Source: Himantopus leucocephalus (lineage: Eukaryota; Chordata; Aves; Charadriiformes; Recurvirostridae). Taken from it: DNA of 64,000 nucleotides. The DNA lies in assembly GCA_003993805.1 (NCBI GenBank), contig RSEF01000021.1, positions 5,496,550 through 5,560,549 of the forward strand, written 5' to 3'. Made by a program: the position numbers and the translations under genes. This document shows positions 38,801 through 50,100 of this stretch, piece after piece. How positions within the stretch are numbered: position 1 is the stretch's first letter; every line of letters begins with the position of its first letter. Under the pieces are notes generated by a model. That model did not search any database. It worked only from the letters and a program-made list of their open reading frames with translations, and was not told the DNA's origin.

Positions 38801-41800
38801 AGCTACAGAACACTGAATAGTGGCGTGACCTGATGCCCTTGTCTCTGAAGAACAGTGATCCTTTGAGCGTTACTGGTAGTATTTTAAAATCGCCTTTTGG
38901 AGGAAGCCAAAGGCAGGCTTCACACGATTTGATCCCAGGAGCGTGCTAGCTCCTAACTTACCTTGTCTACAGAGGAACTGTTTTCCTGTTCAACATCTTG
39001 AAATATTTCTAGACTGTTGTTTACTAACTTGGGTCGAACTGTCTTCCAACTGTAATGCTATGGTAATGTCTCTGATTTAAGAAAAAAAAATACTAGTAGA
39101 CACCAGCAAACTTTTGATACTGTTTTAGCCAAATTGTTTTAGGATGTTGTATTTTTCCTACCAGGATGGGTAAAATAGTTTGTTCCTGTAGGAAAAATAC
39201 TGCAGAAGAGCTCCATTAGTTCAAGCATCGGTAATCAGAGTGATCATTAAAAATAAATCTTTCCCAAACTAACCCCTTAATTATGGGTGGATTCTGTTAA
39301 TGAGATGGCTCAATGGCACCACCTAGAGCCCTGGGGAAAACAAAAGTCTAATACATGTGTGTTTTCCCCACAGGTTTCCTTTTATCTGTTATTCTAGAAC
39401 ACAGTCAGTAAGATATGTTGTCTTCAGCAGTCTTTAGGAACATGAAGTACACATTAAAATAGGTGCAAAAAGGAAGAATCCTTTAAGAAATTCCAAGGCC
39501 ATTGCCTGCCGCCTCCTGAAGTTTACCATGAGATGGTTCTCTGGCAAGAGAGAGATTGTAAGCTAAGCACCTGCATGTCTTTTGAATCCTCTAGATAGAG
39601 CTGGTAACTAGAACTGTCTCACTGCACAGGGTATGAAGTTCGTGTTTGCCATGGCAATACACTGCTCTGGATTCAGCTATACGTTTGGTTTTCTTTTCTC
39701 TTTTTCAGCCTTTATCACAAATTCCCTGATGAATCCTATATGGATGGTGAAAACCAGAATGCAACTGGAACGGAAGTAAGTAACTGATTGCGAGAGATTC
39801 GATGCCTCTGGGTGGCTAAGGGAGCCTCTGGAAAACTGAACTTTCACGTTTTTACTCATGACTCTTTGGACTTTGATAGATCTCACCCAGTTGCTTCCCT
39901 GATTCTCAATTCCATCTTTAAAGCCACCATGCTTCTGCCTGGTCTGACGAAAGGTTAAGGTTCTGTGTGTCCTACTTCAGTTTGATGCACAGCTACTGTT
40001 GTTGAGAAGGATGTGGAAGTTGCCTTTGAGTGCTGAGTTCAGTTCAGTTTCGGGTTTCACTGTAAATCTTAAGTAAAGTTGCGCATAGCATTAACTTTCC
40101 CTCAGAGTCCTGCTTACAGAGTCTTATGTGCTTCAGGGGTTGATGGTGAGGATAAATATATTAAGGACTGAAATGCTTTGGTACAGCAATAATAGAGGCT
40201 ATGGAAAGGTCAGAAGAGTTCATGTGGGAGCCTGAGCATGAGATTACAGTCTGTGTCCCATTTGGCAACTTCGCCTGTACTGATGCTAGATCACACCGAG
40301 GGGTGCGTTACTGCCACAAACCCAGGTTACCGACACACAGCTAGGTAGCTGTAAACAGAAGGGGTGAGGTTTTTAAATTGTAACGAAGCCACATTAGTTT
40401 CATAAAACATTCTAGAGGCAATAAGAATCTGCTGCAGTGGTTTAATGTTGTTTTGGTTCCTTCAGTGCTGTATTACTGTTAACCGTACCTCCTGAAGACA
40501 GAGAGGGAATTTGACACTAATATCTTGTAGTTGAGTGATTCACAGTCACTGGTGGATATTGAAGCAATGAGGGACTCTGCTAGCAATGTGACTGCTTAGA
40601 ATGGAAATTCTTTCCTGCAAGGACATATTAGGTCAGATAAGAAGGATCCTTTAAGGCACCACAACTTATAAATAATTTATAAGACTTAATTCCAGCACTT
40701 CACAGGGTGGCACCTTTGAACTGAGTGCTGCCTTTTAAAATGAAGGATCATTTCTCATGTAGCAGCCCTCTGTCTCTTGGCCTGCAGAAGGTGGCTTTAA
40801 ATGGAATTACTAGTTTAACACAAAGCAGTGTCTCTTCAGTGCTTATTGTCTTTTAAAGCATTGGTGTGAACTGTAACAGACTGGATAGAACTTGAGCTGA
40901 AAGAATTATTATGACTATGTATTAGTGAATTAGCAAAGCCAAGTGTACATTCCTAGCATGATAGTCCTGCTCTATGAAGCTTTCCTAGATTTTTTTTGGA
41001 GTAAAACTTAGCAGAGAATCATTTCTGTGGTTATAAAAACTATTGAAAGCCATGAAGTTTTTTAAATATTAATTCTTTTTCTGGGCTCATTATATGCTCT
41101 GTTCTGTTTGTTTTTTAGAGTCAGAGGTTCAAAACCAATGAATGCTTTGCAGTGTGCTAGATATGTTTACCAGACAGAAGGTATCCGTGGCTTTTATAGG
41201 GGCCTGACTGCCTCCTATGCTGGGATTTCTGAGACCATTATCTGCTTTGCTATTTATGAAAGTTTAAAAAAGCACTTAAAGGAAGTCCAACTGCCCCCTT
41301 CTCCTCCTAATGGGACCGAAAGGAATTCTACAAACTTCTTTGGACTGATGTTTGCTGCTGCTGTTTCCAAGGGCTGTGCCTCTTGTATTGCTTATCCACA
41401 TGGTATGTTAACTTTTTCATTTACAGTTGCAGTAGAACAACTGTTGCCTGTAATCCAAGACGAATGATGGGGCTTAGGGCAGTAAAATTCTTAGTCATTT
41501 GAATGGCTGAATGCATGTTACTGTGGCGTGTGCATATACATTGGCATTTTCAGTACTGGTCCCGCCATTCCTAGTTAGCCATAGTTCACGATTGGGACTT
41601 CCTAGTTTGAAAACAACTCAAAAAATGCTAAAAAGAAATGGAATGCCTAATACTTCTGTTCTCACCAGTAGCCTTATCTAGCTGAGTACCCACAGCCTCT
41701 GGGATTCTGTGATCAAGTGGTGGGAAACACTTGTGGGCTGAGCAGTGTTATTCGTTTTGGATAGATGTGAATGTTATCATGGTTATACAGAAAGAGCAAT

Positions 41801-42279
41801 ATTGATTAGGTGAATATCAGTGAAGCATTTAGTTCTGTAGTAGCTTGAACGAGCAAATAATTCATTTATTCCACATGAAAGGGAACTCATCTTTAACTTT
41901 GCTTCTTGCCTGAAGGGCGATGTGTACAGGATTCCATGGCTGAAAGTGCTGGTTGGCGATTGGTACAGGAAGGTTTTCACGTCCCTGGGTTTTGCATACT
42001 CTTTCTTGGTAATGGCAGGTTTCTCAATGGGAAAATTTGTCTTGTTAACTTTGGGCTCTGTTTTACTTTTCTGCAGAGGTCATACGGACACGGCTGCGAG
42101 AAGAAGGCACTAAATACAAGACTTTCATTCAGACAGCACGTCTGGTAGCACGTGAAGAAGGCTATCTCGCCTTCTATAGAGGACTCTTTGCCCAACTCAT
42201 CCGGCAGATACCAAACACAGCCATTGTGTTGTCCACCTATGAGTTAATTGTGTATTTGTTAGAAGACCATGCAAAGTAG
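35801..42279 (+). CDS. SLC25A33: SLC25A33, mitochondrial pyrimidine nucleotide carrier (five 3' exons, 5' part missing)
   Basis: Coding exons are 35801-35878, 37423-37523, 39709-39775, 41119-41402 and 42077-42279, all joined by GT-AG introns with matching phases. Together they encode the last 243 residues of a protein of about 321. Visible family marks are three carrier-type glycine boxes ([48 protein letters not shown]), the second signature PIWMVKTR and the third PHEVIRTR. The residues [16 protein letters not shown] and [14 protein letters not shown] distinguish it from the paralogue SLC25A36. The known role is exchange of UTP/TTP and other pyrimidine nucleotides across the inner mitochondrial membrane, supporting mtDNA and mtRNA synthesis; it is induced by insulin/IGF signalling. 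About 79 N-terminal residues, including the first signature, are not found in the window. The stop is TAG at 42277-42279. Confidence 0.95.
36141..36210. repeat. Imperfect intronic inverted repeat
   Basis: The arm agagaaagtagt (36141-36152) pairs with actacttctct (36200-36210) with one base missing, and the inner arm agaaaaat (36155-36162) pairs exactly with atttttct (36182-36189). The spacers between the arms are unequal (2 and 10 bases). It could fold as a bulged hairpin in the SLC25A33 pre-mRNA. It may be a decayed MITE or a chance fold. Confidence 0.5.
36626..36760 (+). repeat. Possible ancient tRNA-like SINE remnant
   Basis: The phrase gcctagtaggtaggatgttc recalls the A-box region of an old tRNA-derived SINE (cctagtggttagggc type). 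It is followed by 'ccctggaagtgggaaatcct' and then 'tgaatccaggtccgcctg'. It is strongly diverged and identified by eye only. Confidence 0.35.
37075..37175 (-). repeat. Ancient MIR-like SINE remnant
   Basis: The phrases aaagtgacattcccaagttt, gtataatgccagagctgggg and gtattcaatc match, in order, the antisense MIR core ('gtgacttgcccaaggtcaca', 'ggcagagctgggattcgaac'). It is diverged but recognisable. It sits inside the SLC25A33 intron. Confidence 0.55.
37423..37523 (+). CDS. SLC25A33: SLC25A33 exon (start of second carrier repeat)
   Basis: A 101-base exon reading (R)[18 protein letters not shown] and [15 protein letters not shown]. It starts with the last base of the arginine codon and ends one base into an alanine codon. 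The acceptor is cccctacag-like with a long T-rich tract, and the donor is gtatat at 37524. Confidence 0.96.
37524..39708 (+). other. SLC25A33 intron
   Basis: A 2185-base GT-AG intron. It is AT-rich and no coding sequence, RNA gene or clear repeat is recognised. Confidence 0.8.
39709..39775 (+). CDS. SLC25A33: SLC25A33 exon (second carrier signature)
   Basis: A 67-base exon encoding (A)[18 protein letters not shown] and LER. It carries PIWMVK, the variant Px[DE]xx[KR] signature of the second repeat in which tryptophan replaces the acidic residue, as is usual in this subfamily. The donor is gtaagt at 39776. Confidence 0.96.
39776..41118 (+). other. SLC25A33 intron
   Basis: A 1343-base GT-AG intron with no feature recognised apart from AT-rich stretches. 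Confidence 0.8.
41119..41402 (+). CDS. SLC25A33: SLC25A33 exon (repeats two and three)
   Basis: The largest exon, 284 bases. It reads (K)[18 protein letters not shown], then [19 protein letters not shown] and [19 protein letters not shown] hydrophilic linker with an NGTERNST segment follows, and it ends [21 protein letters not shown]. It encodes helices 4 and 5 and the start of the third signature. The donor is gtatgt at 41403. Confidence 0.97.
41403..42076 (+). other. SLC25A33 last intron
   Basis: A 674-base GT-AG intron with acceptor ttctgcag at 42069-42076. No other feature is recognised. Confidence 0.8.
42077..42279 (+). CDS. SLC25A33: SLC25A33 terminal coding exon
   Basis: It reads (E)[37 protein letters not shown] and [20 protein letters not shown], and ends LLEDHAK before TAG. 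It completes the third signature (PHEVIR), the third glycine box and helix 6. It differs from human mainly in the last residues. Confidence 0.97.
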
Positions 42280-45200
42280 CAGAACCAAGACTCCTGTTAC
42301 AGACTGTAGACCAATTTCTTCGTTGAACAAATAGTCCTTTAAGAGACTGATGCTGGTGGAAAAGCTACAAGTCTGTGACCACCTGCTGGATATTTCCTTT
42401 TGGATTCATGCTTTCTGAAAGGTCTCGAGTCATTAACGTTAATAGTTAATTATAACTTTTTTTAACTTAATGATAATTAAACTGCTACTAAATTAAATTA
42501 CAGTATTTAATTTAAGTATATGTTTGTTCTTTTCCTTAAACACAGCCATATGTGGTCAAGGAATGTACCTCATACTATCAAGTGATCTCTTGGACTGATG
42601 TTCATTAAAACTGTATTAAAACAGGAGAAGAACTGGTTTGGAAATTTGAAACTCTGTCTTATTACCACTGGAGTCACGTCACTCTTTAGCACTGTAATAG
42701 CCTAATGCCCAAATAACTTTGAGAGTCCTTCTGGTTTATTCAAGGTGTATCATTCATCACTGTGTGAACATCCTGGAGTGGTCAAGTAGGACAATCTTGT
42801 AGTACGTTTCTCTGTTTTGATGGTATGAGATATGCACACCAGAATCTCTTAGAAAAGTGTAAGGACAGTCAGTGACTGTGGCCTGGCTGCCCTGCGGAAA
42901 TGCCATGAGATGCGGTAACTTGGTCACGTATGCTGACCTCAGCCTTTTACCGCTGTGGGGCTTTTTTGTGTTACGTTTTCCTTATACTTCAGTGCTAGGG
43001 GTCTGGAGAGTAGAAGAGAGGACAAGATAGATCCCAAACACTATAGACTATAAATGCAGTTCTGGATTCTTCTTTACAATATGATACTCGGGAATATGTC
43101 CCTCTTGATCTGATGTCCTTGTGGAGCAGTGCTTCTGATGGGAATGAGATACTATGTTATCTCATGAACATGTCACTGGAATTAACACCAAAAAAACCCA
43201 TGACATATGTAAATAGCTTCTTTATGTCATTATTTGATTTCTTATTGAAGGAAATAAGGATTCACCAGCTTAGGGAGGCCTGTTGAACAGTTCTCATGTT
43301 TCATATAGATACGATATCTGCCTTCCCCTTCAAAGACATAGTATCAAAGGGGTGTTCTTCAACAGTAGTCATGATACAGTTCTTACAGTTATAAATCAAA
43401 ATTCTGCATACTTGAGCTTAGTCCTTTCATAAATACTGGAATATGCTTTTAATTTTCGTAGTCTCTTTACCACTTGTATTGCAGCAGTACCTTGCAATTG
43501 AAGTATTGTATATGGATAATTACTGATAGTGCAGGATAAAATATTTTAGAACTCAAACGGGTAGATTTGTGTTTTGTTTTGGCCATACTATGCTCTCCTA
43601 TTCATTAGTGTCATTTGCTTTGACAGCTGAGACAAACACTACAGCATTTGAGCCCAGCTTCAGTCTTCCCTGCTGTTGAACTGAACAATGAGCTTCTCAT
43701 GATTTGAGCAGGTGTTGAGTTCTTGAGCATAAACAAGTGTTTATGGACACCTTTGACTTCGAGGACCATATACAGTGGAGGTTTGGACTTGGAAGGATCA
43801 TGCAAAGCATTAAGAAACAGCCTAGTAGTGAGTAGGGCTGTCTTTTATAAGATAAAGTTTACAGGCTAGTATGTTGTTGCAGAAGTATAATGGGTTGATA
43901 ACTGGACTCAAACCTTCATGTCTGTTCTCATTAGAAGCTAGCTGATGACTGGTACTTGAGGTCATATTTGACATCAATGTGATGAAGGAGCATAGTGCAA
44001 ATAGGGTAGAATGTGTGTATACCTCATTATGAGGCAAAACTGCAAAAATAGCTCATTTCTATTATGTCTTACTGAAAAGAACATATCACATTACCCCTAA
44101 GCTAAAATAGGAAACAGTTGAGTAACTAAAAACTGGCATGCCTTTTTTTTTATGGAGAGGATAAGCAGCAAAAGCTTTAGTCTCTTTATAGGAGTCAAAA
44201 CTGTCATGCAGTGCTGTTGCTATTTTTGAGAACTAGGACAGTTGTGCTGCTACTTTGAAACATTTTCTGCGATTTGCTTTCTTAAATTAGTATTCCTCTG
44301 TACTTAAAGTATACTAGCTCACTTTTAAAATGTTAGTCAAACGTAGACTGCCGATACCTTTTGAGAATGAGGGGAGGGAACTCAAACCCTTCTGAGGAGT
44401 AAGGGACTTGGTAAGAGAGAAAGCAAGAGAAAGTGAACAATTTTTTGTTCTTCCTAAGTCTGATGGAAAATCAGGAACTCTGCTGGATTTTTGATTTTGA
44501 ATTAGTCTTAATTTGATAGGGGGTTAATAAGCTGTATTGGGAGCTAATAGAATTTCTGCATTAGTATAATTTACTTTTTCTTTACTAGAATTTTTAAAAT
44601 TCACTAACCCTTGATTCTTTAACCCTGTAAAGAGTAACCATTTTTAGGTGATGCTCTGTGAGCAATCCCATTGATGTCACTTGAGTATGGAGTAAGCCTA
44701 TTACCAGAGGGAAGAATTTGAAGTAGTTTTTCTCCAAAGGGATATCTGAATTTAAAATAACCAACCTTTCTCTGGTTGTGAAGGAAAAAATCACTGTTCA
44801 TTCCACTTCTTCAGCTTCCACAGAAAGTCAATTTCATGGAAGGTAGGTAAATTAGTTACTGGTTAGAATTTCCTGGGCAGGTTTAGGCTTCATTACTAGA
44901 CCCTCTGTAGCTTAATTATCAGTAAGATGATGAAACTATGGTCTTATCTGAAGTGACCACAAAGTTCCCATTAACTTTACCAGCACCCAGTCTGTTCCCA
45001 TTCATAAATTAACAGGTAAATTGATATTACAAACATTCTGTTGCTACAACAGTATGAGCTACTCATGTTGGTTAATTTAGCTTTGGAAGGATTTCTTAGG
45101 CATTGGAAGATGGAGATGTTAATCTTCTCAAGTCCTTACACTAGAAGACTTACTGCCTCCCTTTAGGTATCCGTGGTTGCCATATCCCTCAAAATTATCT

Positions 45201-45860
45201 GCATTTACTGATGGTTGTGAATACATGCTTGTACTGTGCTTGTGTCCCTCACCATAATTTATAGCTGTTTTGCACAAGTTCCTCATTAGCTCCTTAAAGG
45301 AGGAAACTTGGTAAACAATGCATCTATGGCTGGACTGATACTAAAGATATAGTTGATAGGAAGGGAGGGACTTCTGTAGAAAAAATAGATGAGATCTGGA
45401 GTACAGAAGTCCTAGAAGACTTGCAGAAGGGCTTGATGTGCCAAATGACTGGGTTGTTCTTCCTCCTTTCCCTATTATTTAGTCTCATAAAAAAAATCCC
45501 TAAATAATTGAGCTAAACAATAGAAGACAGATGGAAAAATTATGTCCCCCTCGCATTTGTCAAGAGGAAATAGTCACTGTTATTCCATAGAATTCATTCC
45601 CACGGTGGAGATAGAAATGGAACAGTTAAGACCCCAACCACAGTTAAGACAAGCTTAAAAGTACAGCTTACTTCCAGTACAAGTATTTGTTTGTGAAGAG
45701 CTTTTCCATTTGTGGCTCTTCAAAAACATGATGTTGACACAACTTGGTTCTCCTGAATTTTAAACAGTTCTGTCTATTGTGCTGAGAGGTTTTTTGGTTT
45801 TAACCAGGAAAACAGCTATGCAATTTGAGGCAGGGTCAGTCTCACATTTTGTAGAGGTGT
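42280..45860 (+). other. SLC25A33 3' UTR and intergenic DNA
   Basis: Non-coding sequence after the stop. Candidate poly(A) hexamers ATTAAA lie at 42476-42481, 42604-42609 and 42615-42620. No canonical AATAAA was noticed close to the stop, so the true transcript end is uncertain. The rest is AT-rich, with no exon, RNA gene or clear repeat. Confidence 0.55.
42604..42620 (+). terminator. Candidate SLC25A33 poly(A) signals (ATTAAA twice)
   Basis: ATTAAA occurs at 42604-42609 and 42615-42620, about 330 bases after the stop codon. ATTAAA is the commonest variant poly(A) signal. Use of this site is inferred from position only. Confidence 0.35.
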
Positions 45861-46440
45861 TACCTCTTACCTTCATGTAAAAGTAGGGCACAACTATCAA
45901 ACCACCAGCTGCTTCCAGTTCTGTAAGAACAGTTAAATCCCACCCACGGGTGCCGAGAGGGGAGAGCACAAATGGGTGTTACTTTGCTTTCTAGGGGAGA
46001 GCTTCTGAACAACTCTGACCTGGGAACTTCTCCCATCAGGGACCTGAGGGCTTTCTGCAAAACTGCATTGTTTATCAGAGAGAGGGATAGTCTAGAGCAG
46101 CAGTCTTCAACTTCAGGCTCGCAGGTAACACAACTCCCCACAAAGCCCCGTGCTTTGCTTCCCGCTCCGCTTGCCGTACTGTCCCTCGGCGAAAGCGCCG
46201 TGTTCCTTGCAGCACGTGGCTTACGGGGTGAGGTTGAGCGGGGACCGCAAAAGGGTGATGATAACTGGTGCTGTAAAAGCAGTGGGGAACCGGAGGGATC
46301 TTCCATTCTCCCCAGACATCTAGGAGGGTTGGCAGGAAAGTACATCCTGGTCCAGAACCTATTGGAATTACCTCTTCCTCTGCCCGTTTTGTTCCCATAA
46401 TTCTCCTGACAGCTATCCTTTTTCCTCAAAAACGTACATT
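45861..46440. other. GC-rich block upstream of the TMEM201 CpG island
   Basis: Both strands are open for long stretches: 189 codons on the minus strand (45860-46429) and 142 codons on the plus strand (45972-46400). Neither frame shows a recognisable domain. CpG dinucleotides cluster at 46140-46250. The phrase agcagcagtcttcaactt at 46096-46113 faintly recalls the ends of hAT-type DNA transposons. It may be an outer part of the promoter region, an old transposon, or both. Confidence 0.35.
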
Positions 46441-46789
46441 AACTTTACTTGCCAGCTTTCTGCCTTATCGTAGACCCCCGTTGTTTCCAGTTTCACTTGT
46501 GCCAGCAGCCCTTGGAGCGGGGGGGGGGGGNTTTAAAAACCCTTCCCCGGGCTTGGGCCTGTAGCAGCGCCGGTGCCCGGCTGCCGCAGCCGCCCTTCAC
46601 CGGGGCTTCTCGGGTCGCTCCGCTTTCGTAACACAGCCGGTCTCGCCTCTAAATTTAGGAAGAGAAAGGAGAAAAAAAAAAAAAANGCGCCAGGCCAGGC
46701 ACGACGGGCCTTCCCCCCCACCCTCCCCCCGGAAGGGCAGGGAGCCCGGCGGGCCGCCCCCGCCGCCACGATCTCGGCCTTTGCGGCGC

Positions 46790-46851
46790 TGACTCACGGC
46801 TCCGCCGCACGACTCCGGCCTTTCACGCCGCGCTCCCCGCGCCGTGACTCA
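46790..46851. promoter_or_regulatory. Paired TGACTCA (AP-1/TRE-type) sites
   Basis: TGACTCA occurs exactly at 46790-46796 and 46845-46851, 55 bases apart, within the CpG island and about 210-270 bases (plus the gap) before the start codon. The motif is the consensus for AP-1/bZIP factors. Binding is not shown by sequence. Confidence 0.5.
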
Positions 46852-46892
46852 CCCCGCCCGCCCCCGCCGCGGCGGAGGGGCGGAGCGGCGGG

Positions 46893-46992
46893 NNNNNNNN
46901 NNNNNNNNNNNNNNNNNNNNNNNNNNNNNNNNNNNNNNNNNNNNNNNNNNNNNNNNNNNNNNNNNNNNNNNNNNNNNNNNNNNNNNNNNNNN
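46893..46992. other. Assembly gap (100 N)
   Basis: Exactly 100 N inside the CpG island, the usual placeholder for a gap of unknown size. Extreme GC content explains the break. It may hide the transcription start and part of the TMEM201 5' UTR. The coding sequence starts 67 bases after it. Confidence 0.98.
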
Positions 46993-47059
46993 CCTCGCCG
47001 CGTACAAAGCGCCGCCGCCGCCGAGGTCACAGCGACGGCCCGTGTGTGGGGGGAGCGGC

Positions 47060-47169
47060 ATGGAGGGAGCCGGGGCGCTGCTGGCCCGCTGCCCCGCCGG
47101 CGGGCTGGGCGTCACCGTCTGCGCCGCCGCCGCCGCCGCCGGGCTGCTGCTCTACCGCATGGCGCGGAG
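47060..47169 (+). CDS. TMEM201: TMEM201 exon 1
   Basis: Encodes residues 1-36 and two bases of Arg37: MEGAGALLARCPAGGLGVT, then a cysteine, six alanines and GLLLYRMAR. The six alanines are six consecutive GCC codons (47123-47140). The donor is gtgagg at 47170. Confidence 0.95.
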
Positions 47170-50100
47170 GTGAGGGCCGGAGTGGCGGCGGGGAAGGGCC
47201 GGCCGCATGCGGGCCGCGGCGGGGTGGGCTCCGCGGCGGCGGGGAGGGCTCCGCGGCGGGCTCGCCCTCCTGAGGGAACGGCCTGGGCGGGCTGTGGAGA
47301 GAGCAGGGAGGGCGGCGGGTAAGCCGTGGGCTGCCGGCTTCGGGGTGGTGTGGGTGAGGCGAATGTTAAGGTAAGGATTGTCCCCCACCCCCCCCCTTCC
47401 CCCTCGAATTTCTTCGTCTCTTTGTGTGAGGCGAAGATCGCGGCGGAGCTGTGCGGAGGGAGTGAGGAGGGTGTTCCCTTCCCGCCGCCGGCATTGTCAC
47501 CGGCGCTGTGAGAGAGGGCCCGCGGTTTTCCCTCCTGTTTTCTGAGGTGTTTGGGGCAGGGAAGGGGCAGGTTTTGCTTCGGGTGTTGGCCGATTTGGAG
47601 GTGGAAGGGTGGGAGAGCGCCGCAGGAATCCCCGCGCGCCGTTAGAGCAGTGCTAAAGCTTGGGAGGGTGGCACAGAAGTCAAAGTTATTAGTTAGTGAC
47701 CAGAATTCTTTGTTTCTTAATTGCACGGAACGTTTCTGACCTTATAACGCGTTTAAACGGTTGAAAACAAGGTTTGAAAAGCACCGGGAGGGAAGTCAGG
47801 GTACAGATTTTATAAAGCTTAATTTGACAGATTTTAATGTAGCGTAGCTTGAGAGGAATGTAGGAATAGATGGAATAAGAGGCGCTTTAGACTGTGAAAC
47901 AGAACAGACTTGAACAGTCTGCTCATCTGTGGGTGCTTCTGTAGGAGAAAAAGGCGGTCCCGAGGGCCCGTTGCGTTAAGGTTCACTTCGAGTTCACACT
48001 TTGAGATAAAAGCGTATTTCTGCATCCCCAACAAAATCCTTAAGGTTTGCTCTAAAGCACTTGCTGTTTATAGAACCGTATAAATGGTCTGTGGTGCGTT
48101 ACTCCATGTAGAAGACTTGGTATTTCTGTGGCAAGTTTAGGGCAGCGAAGCAATGCTGGTGGCCTAAAGCAATCCCCGGTGAAGCAGACTTGACCCCGTT
48201 GAGGCTAACGTGTCTCCTGAGGGAAGAGATTGGATTTGTTTTGCTCAGGTTCATCAAGAGGTCTCTGGAATGGAAAGCATTTCTTCCCAAGTCCTTGAAA
48301 ACTGCTGGTGGGCTGTAAATATTTTCAGGAGGTGACCTTGATAATTCTTTGGGGCTATATATTTGTGTTTCTCAACACTATTCTGTAATTACCTCATTTC
48401 TTATTTTGCCTTAGTTAAATGAATCTTCCAAAGTCATCAGGGAGGACAGATTTGTAAGGGACATAGACATTTTAACACAGACATGATGCTGCCGTTGCCT
48501 TTGGTGTTAATATTGTGATACAGCACTGCTTTGCTCCATTTTCAGCATGAGTGCACTTACATATCTAGCAAGATGCCTTTACCACCCCTTATAGAAAGGG
48601 AAATAAAATATAACAGAAGAACCTAGCGGAAAGTAGTTCTGGAATAACTGTCAATATATGGAGTTACACTGCTGTAACAGTGCCAGCATGTAAAGACTGT
48701 GCTTTTTGTATCAGAGAGAAAAAAGATTTGATGTCCAGAGATGCACAGAAACTCCTTAAATCTTACACTTTTGGGCCAGATAGGAAAACTGGTATTTTGT
48801 GGTCTTTCTTTGAGATCCCAGCTTGGCTTCTTGTTTGTTACATGTTGTTGGAAGTCGGGTTGCTGCATTCAGACCAGCAGCTGTAGCCACGTTTCCTTCA
48901 TCCTCTGTGCCCCTCCTGATTCTTAGCTGCTGACTTGTTGTCAGTACCAGTATAGAGTACCCCATGAGGATCTCTTTCTTCAGACTCTTTGGGTCAGTGA
49001 TGGCAGAGGCTGCTCCTTCTACAAGTCAAGATAAGCCATCGCTCGCTCTAAAATAGACTGGTAGGAACTTGGGAGCTGCTACGCAGCTAGTTCATTTAGT
49101 TGAGAAACCTGTCACAGGTACTGAGATGGCAAAAAGAGACACCTTTTCTGGAGGATCCTGTCCTGATGACGAATGTTCTCCAGAGTATTAAAAGTTGCTG
49201 TGTCCCTAAAGCTGCCGTTTGATAGAAGACAGCCTTTGAGAGGGACAGCACAGGAGGTGGTTATGACTGTGGGTCTGTGTCCCTGCCTAGGTCCACTGAT
49301 CACCTTTTTCCCTGGTAAGAGGACACTGAGTCTGGCTGTTGGGAAATGATAGGCTGCTTTATAACCTATGACACTGTACTAGAAATCCGGTCTTGTGGCT
49401 AAGTCTGCATCCCTGTCTGCATCTGCTCGTTCTGAGGAAATGCATCTATGATGTAGTTGGCCTGCTGGAATCTAGACAGCTGTGATGCGTTTTTCTTAGA
49501 TTGAAAAATGGGGTTTAGCATTGGGTCTGCACTGGCTGACCCCTTTATTGACAGGTGATGGACATAGGCACAACTTGGAATTACGGCAGCTCAGTGAGCT
49601 GCCACCCAGGAGCTTCCCTACCTGTGAGCTGAACACGTTACTGGGTTCAGCGAGCCCCTGTTAACTCAGTCACACTGACCATGCTGTGCCATGCGCTTGC
49701 TCTATACTTTGGGGCTTTGGCAGCTTGGTTATGTCAAATTGCCATCAGATGTTCTGATCAAAACTGATCTGTGCAGAACAGCTCCTCTTCCTAGTGTGTT
49801 TTTTCTTCAGATTTGCTGGCATAGCAGTTTGTATAATGGCTCTGTAATCCCGTTGTGCCAGAATGAAGAGTGTTGCTTTAAATACTTTTAATGGAGAATT
49901 GTTTTCTCTTTTAATCCTTGGCAGAGGATGGGGATAATGCAGTGAAGATCTGCACGTGCACCTGTGGCCTCTTTTGAGAATATGGAAAAGGAAACATCTT
50001 CATCTTCTGACCTAGCAGTAAAGGAGGGGGGGAATAGATGTAAATAAAAATATTTAGAAGTCCAGCTTGTTATTGTCAGGTAACTGATTTGACCTGCACT

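Larger units (their letters stand above)
46500..47650 (+). promoter_or_regulatory. CpG island promoter of TMEM201
   Basis: Very GC- and CpG-rich DNA surrounds the TMEM201 start codon and continues into intron 1. Visible motifs are GC boxes (ccccgcccgcccccgcc, about 46852-46868, and ggggcggagcgg nearby) and two TGACTCA sites. No TATA box stands out. This matches a housekeeping-type promoter. The transcription start is probably inside or just after the 46893-46992 gap. Two single N bases (46531, 46686) adjoin G and A homopolymers. Confidence 0.8.

Noticed and set aside
41108..41467. Open frame running past the SLC25A33 exon into the intron
   Set aside because: Carrier similarity ends exactly at the GT donor at 41403. 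The rest is intron read-through.
46573..47322. 249-codon plus-strand frame across the TMEM201 promoter and gap
   Set aside because: It crosses 100 unknown bases, is in a different frame from TMEM201 exon 1, and is explained by high GC content lacking stop codons.
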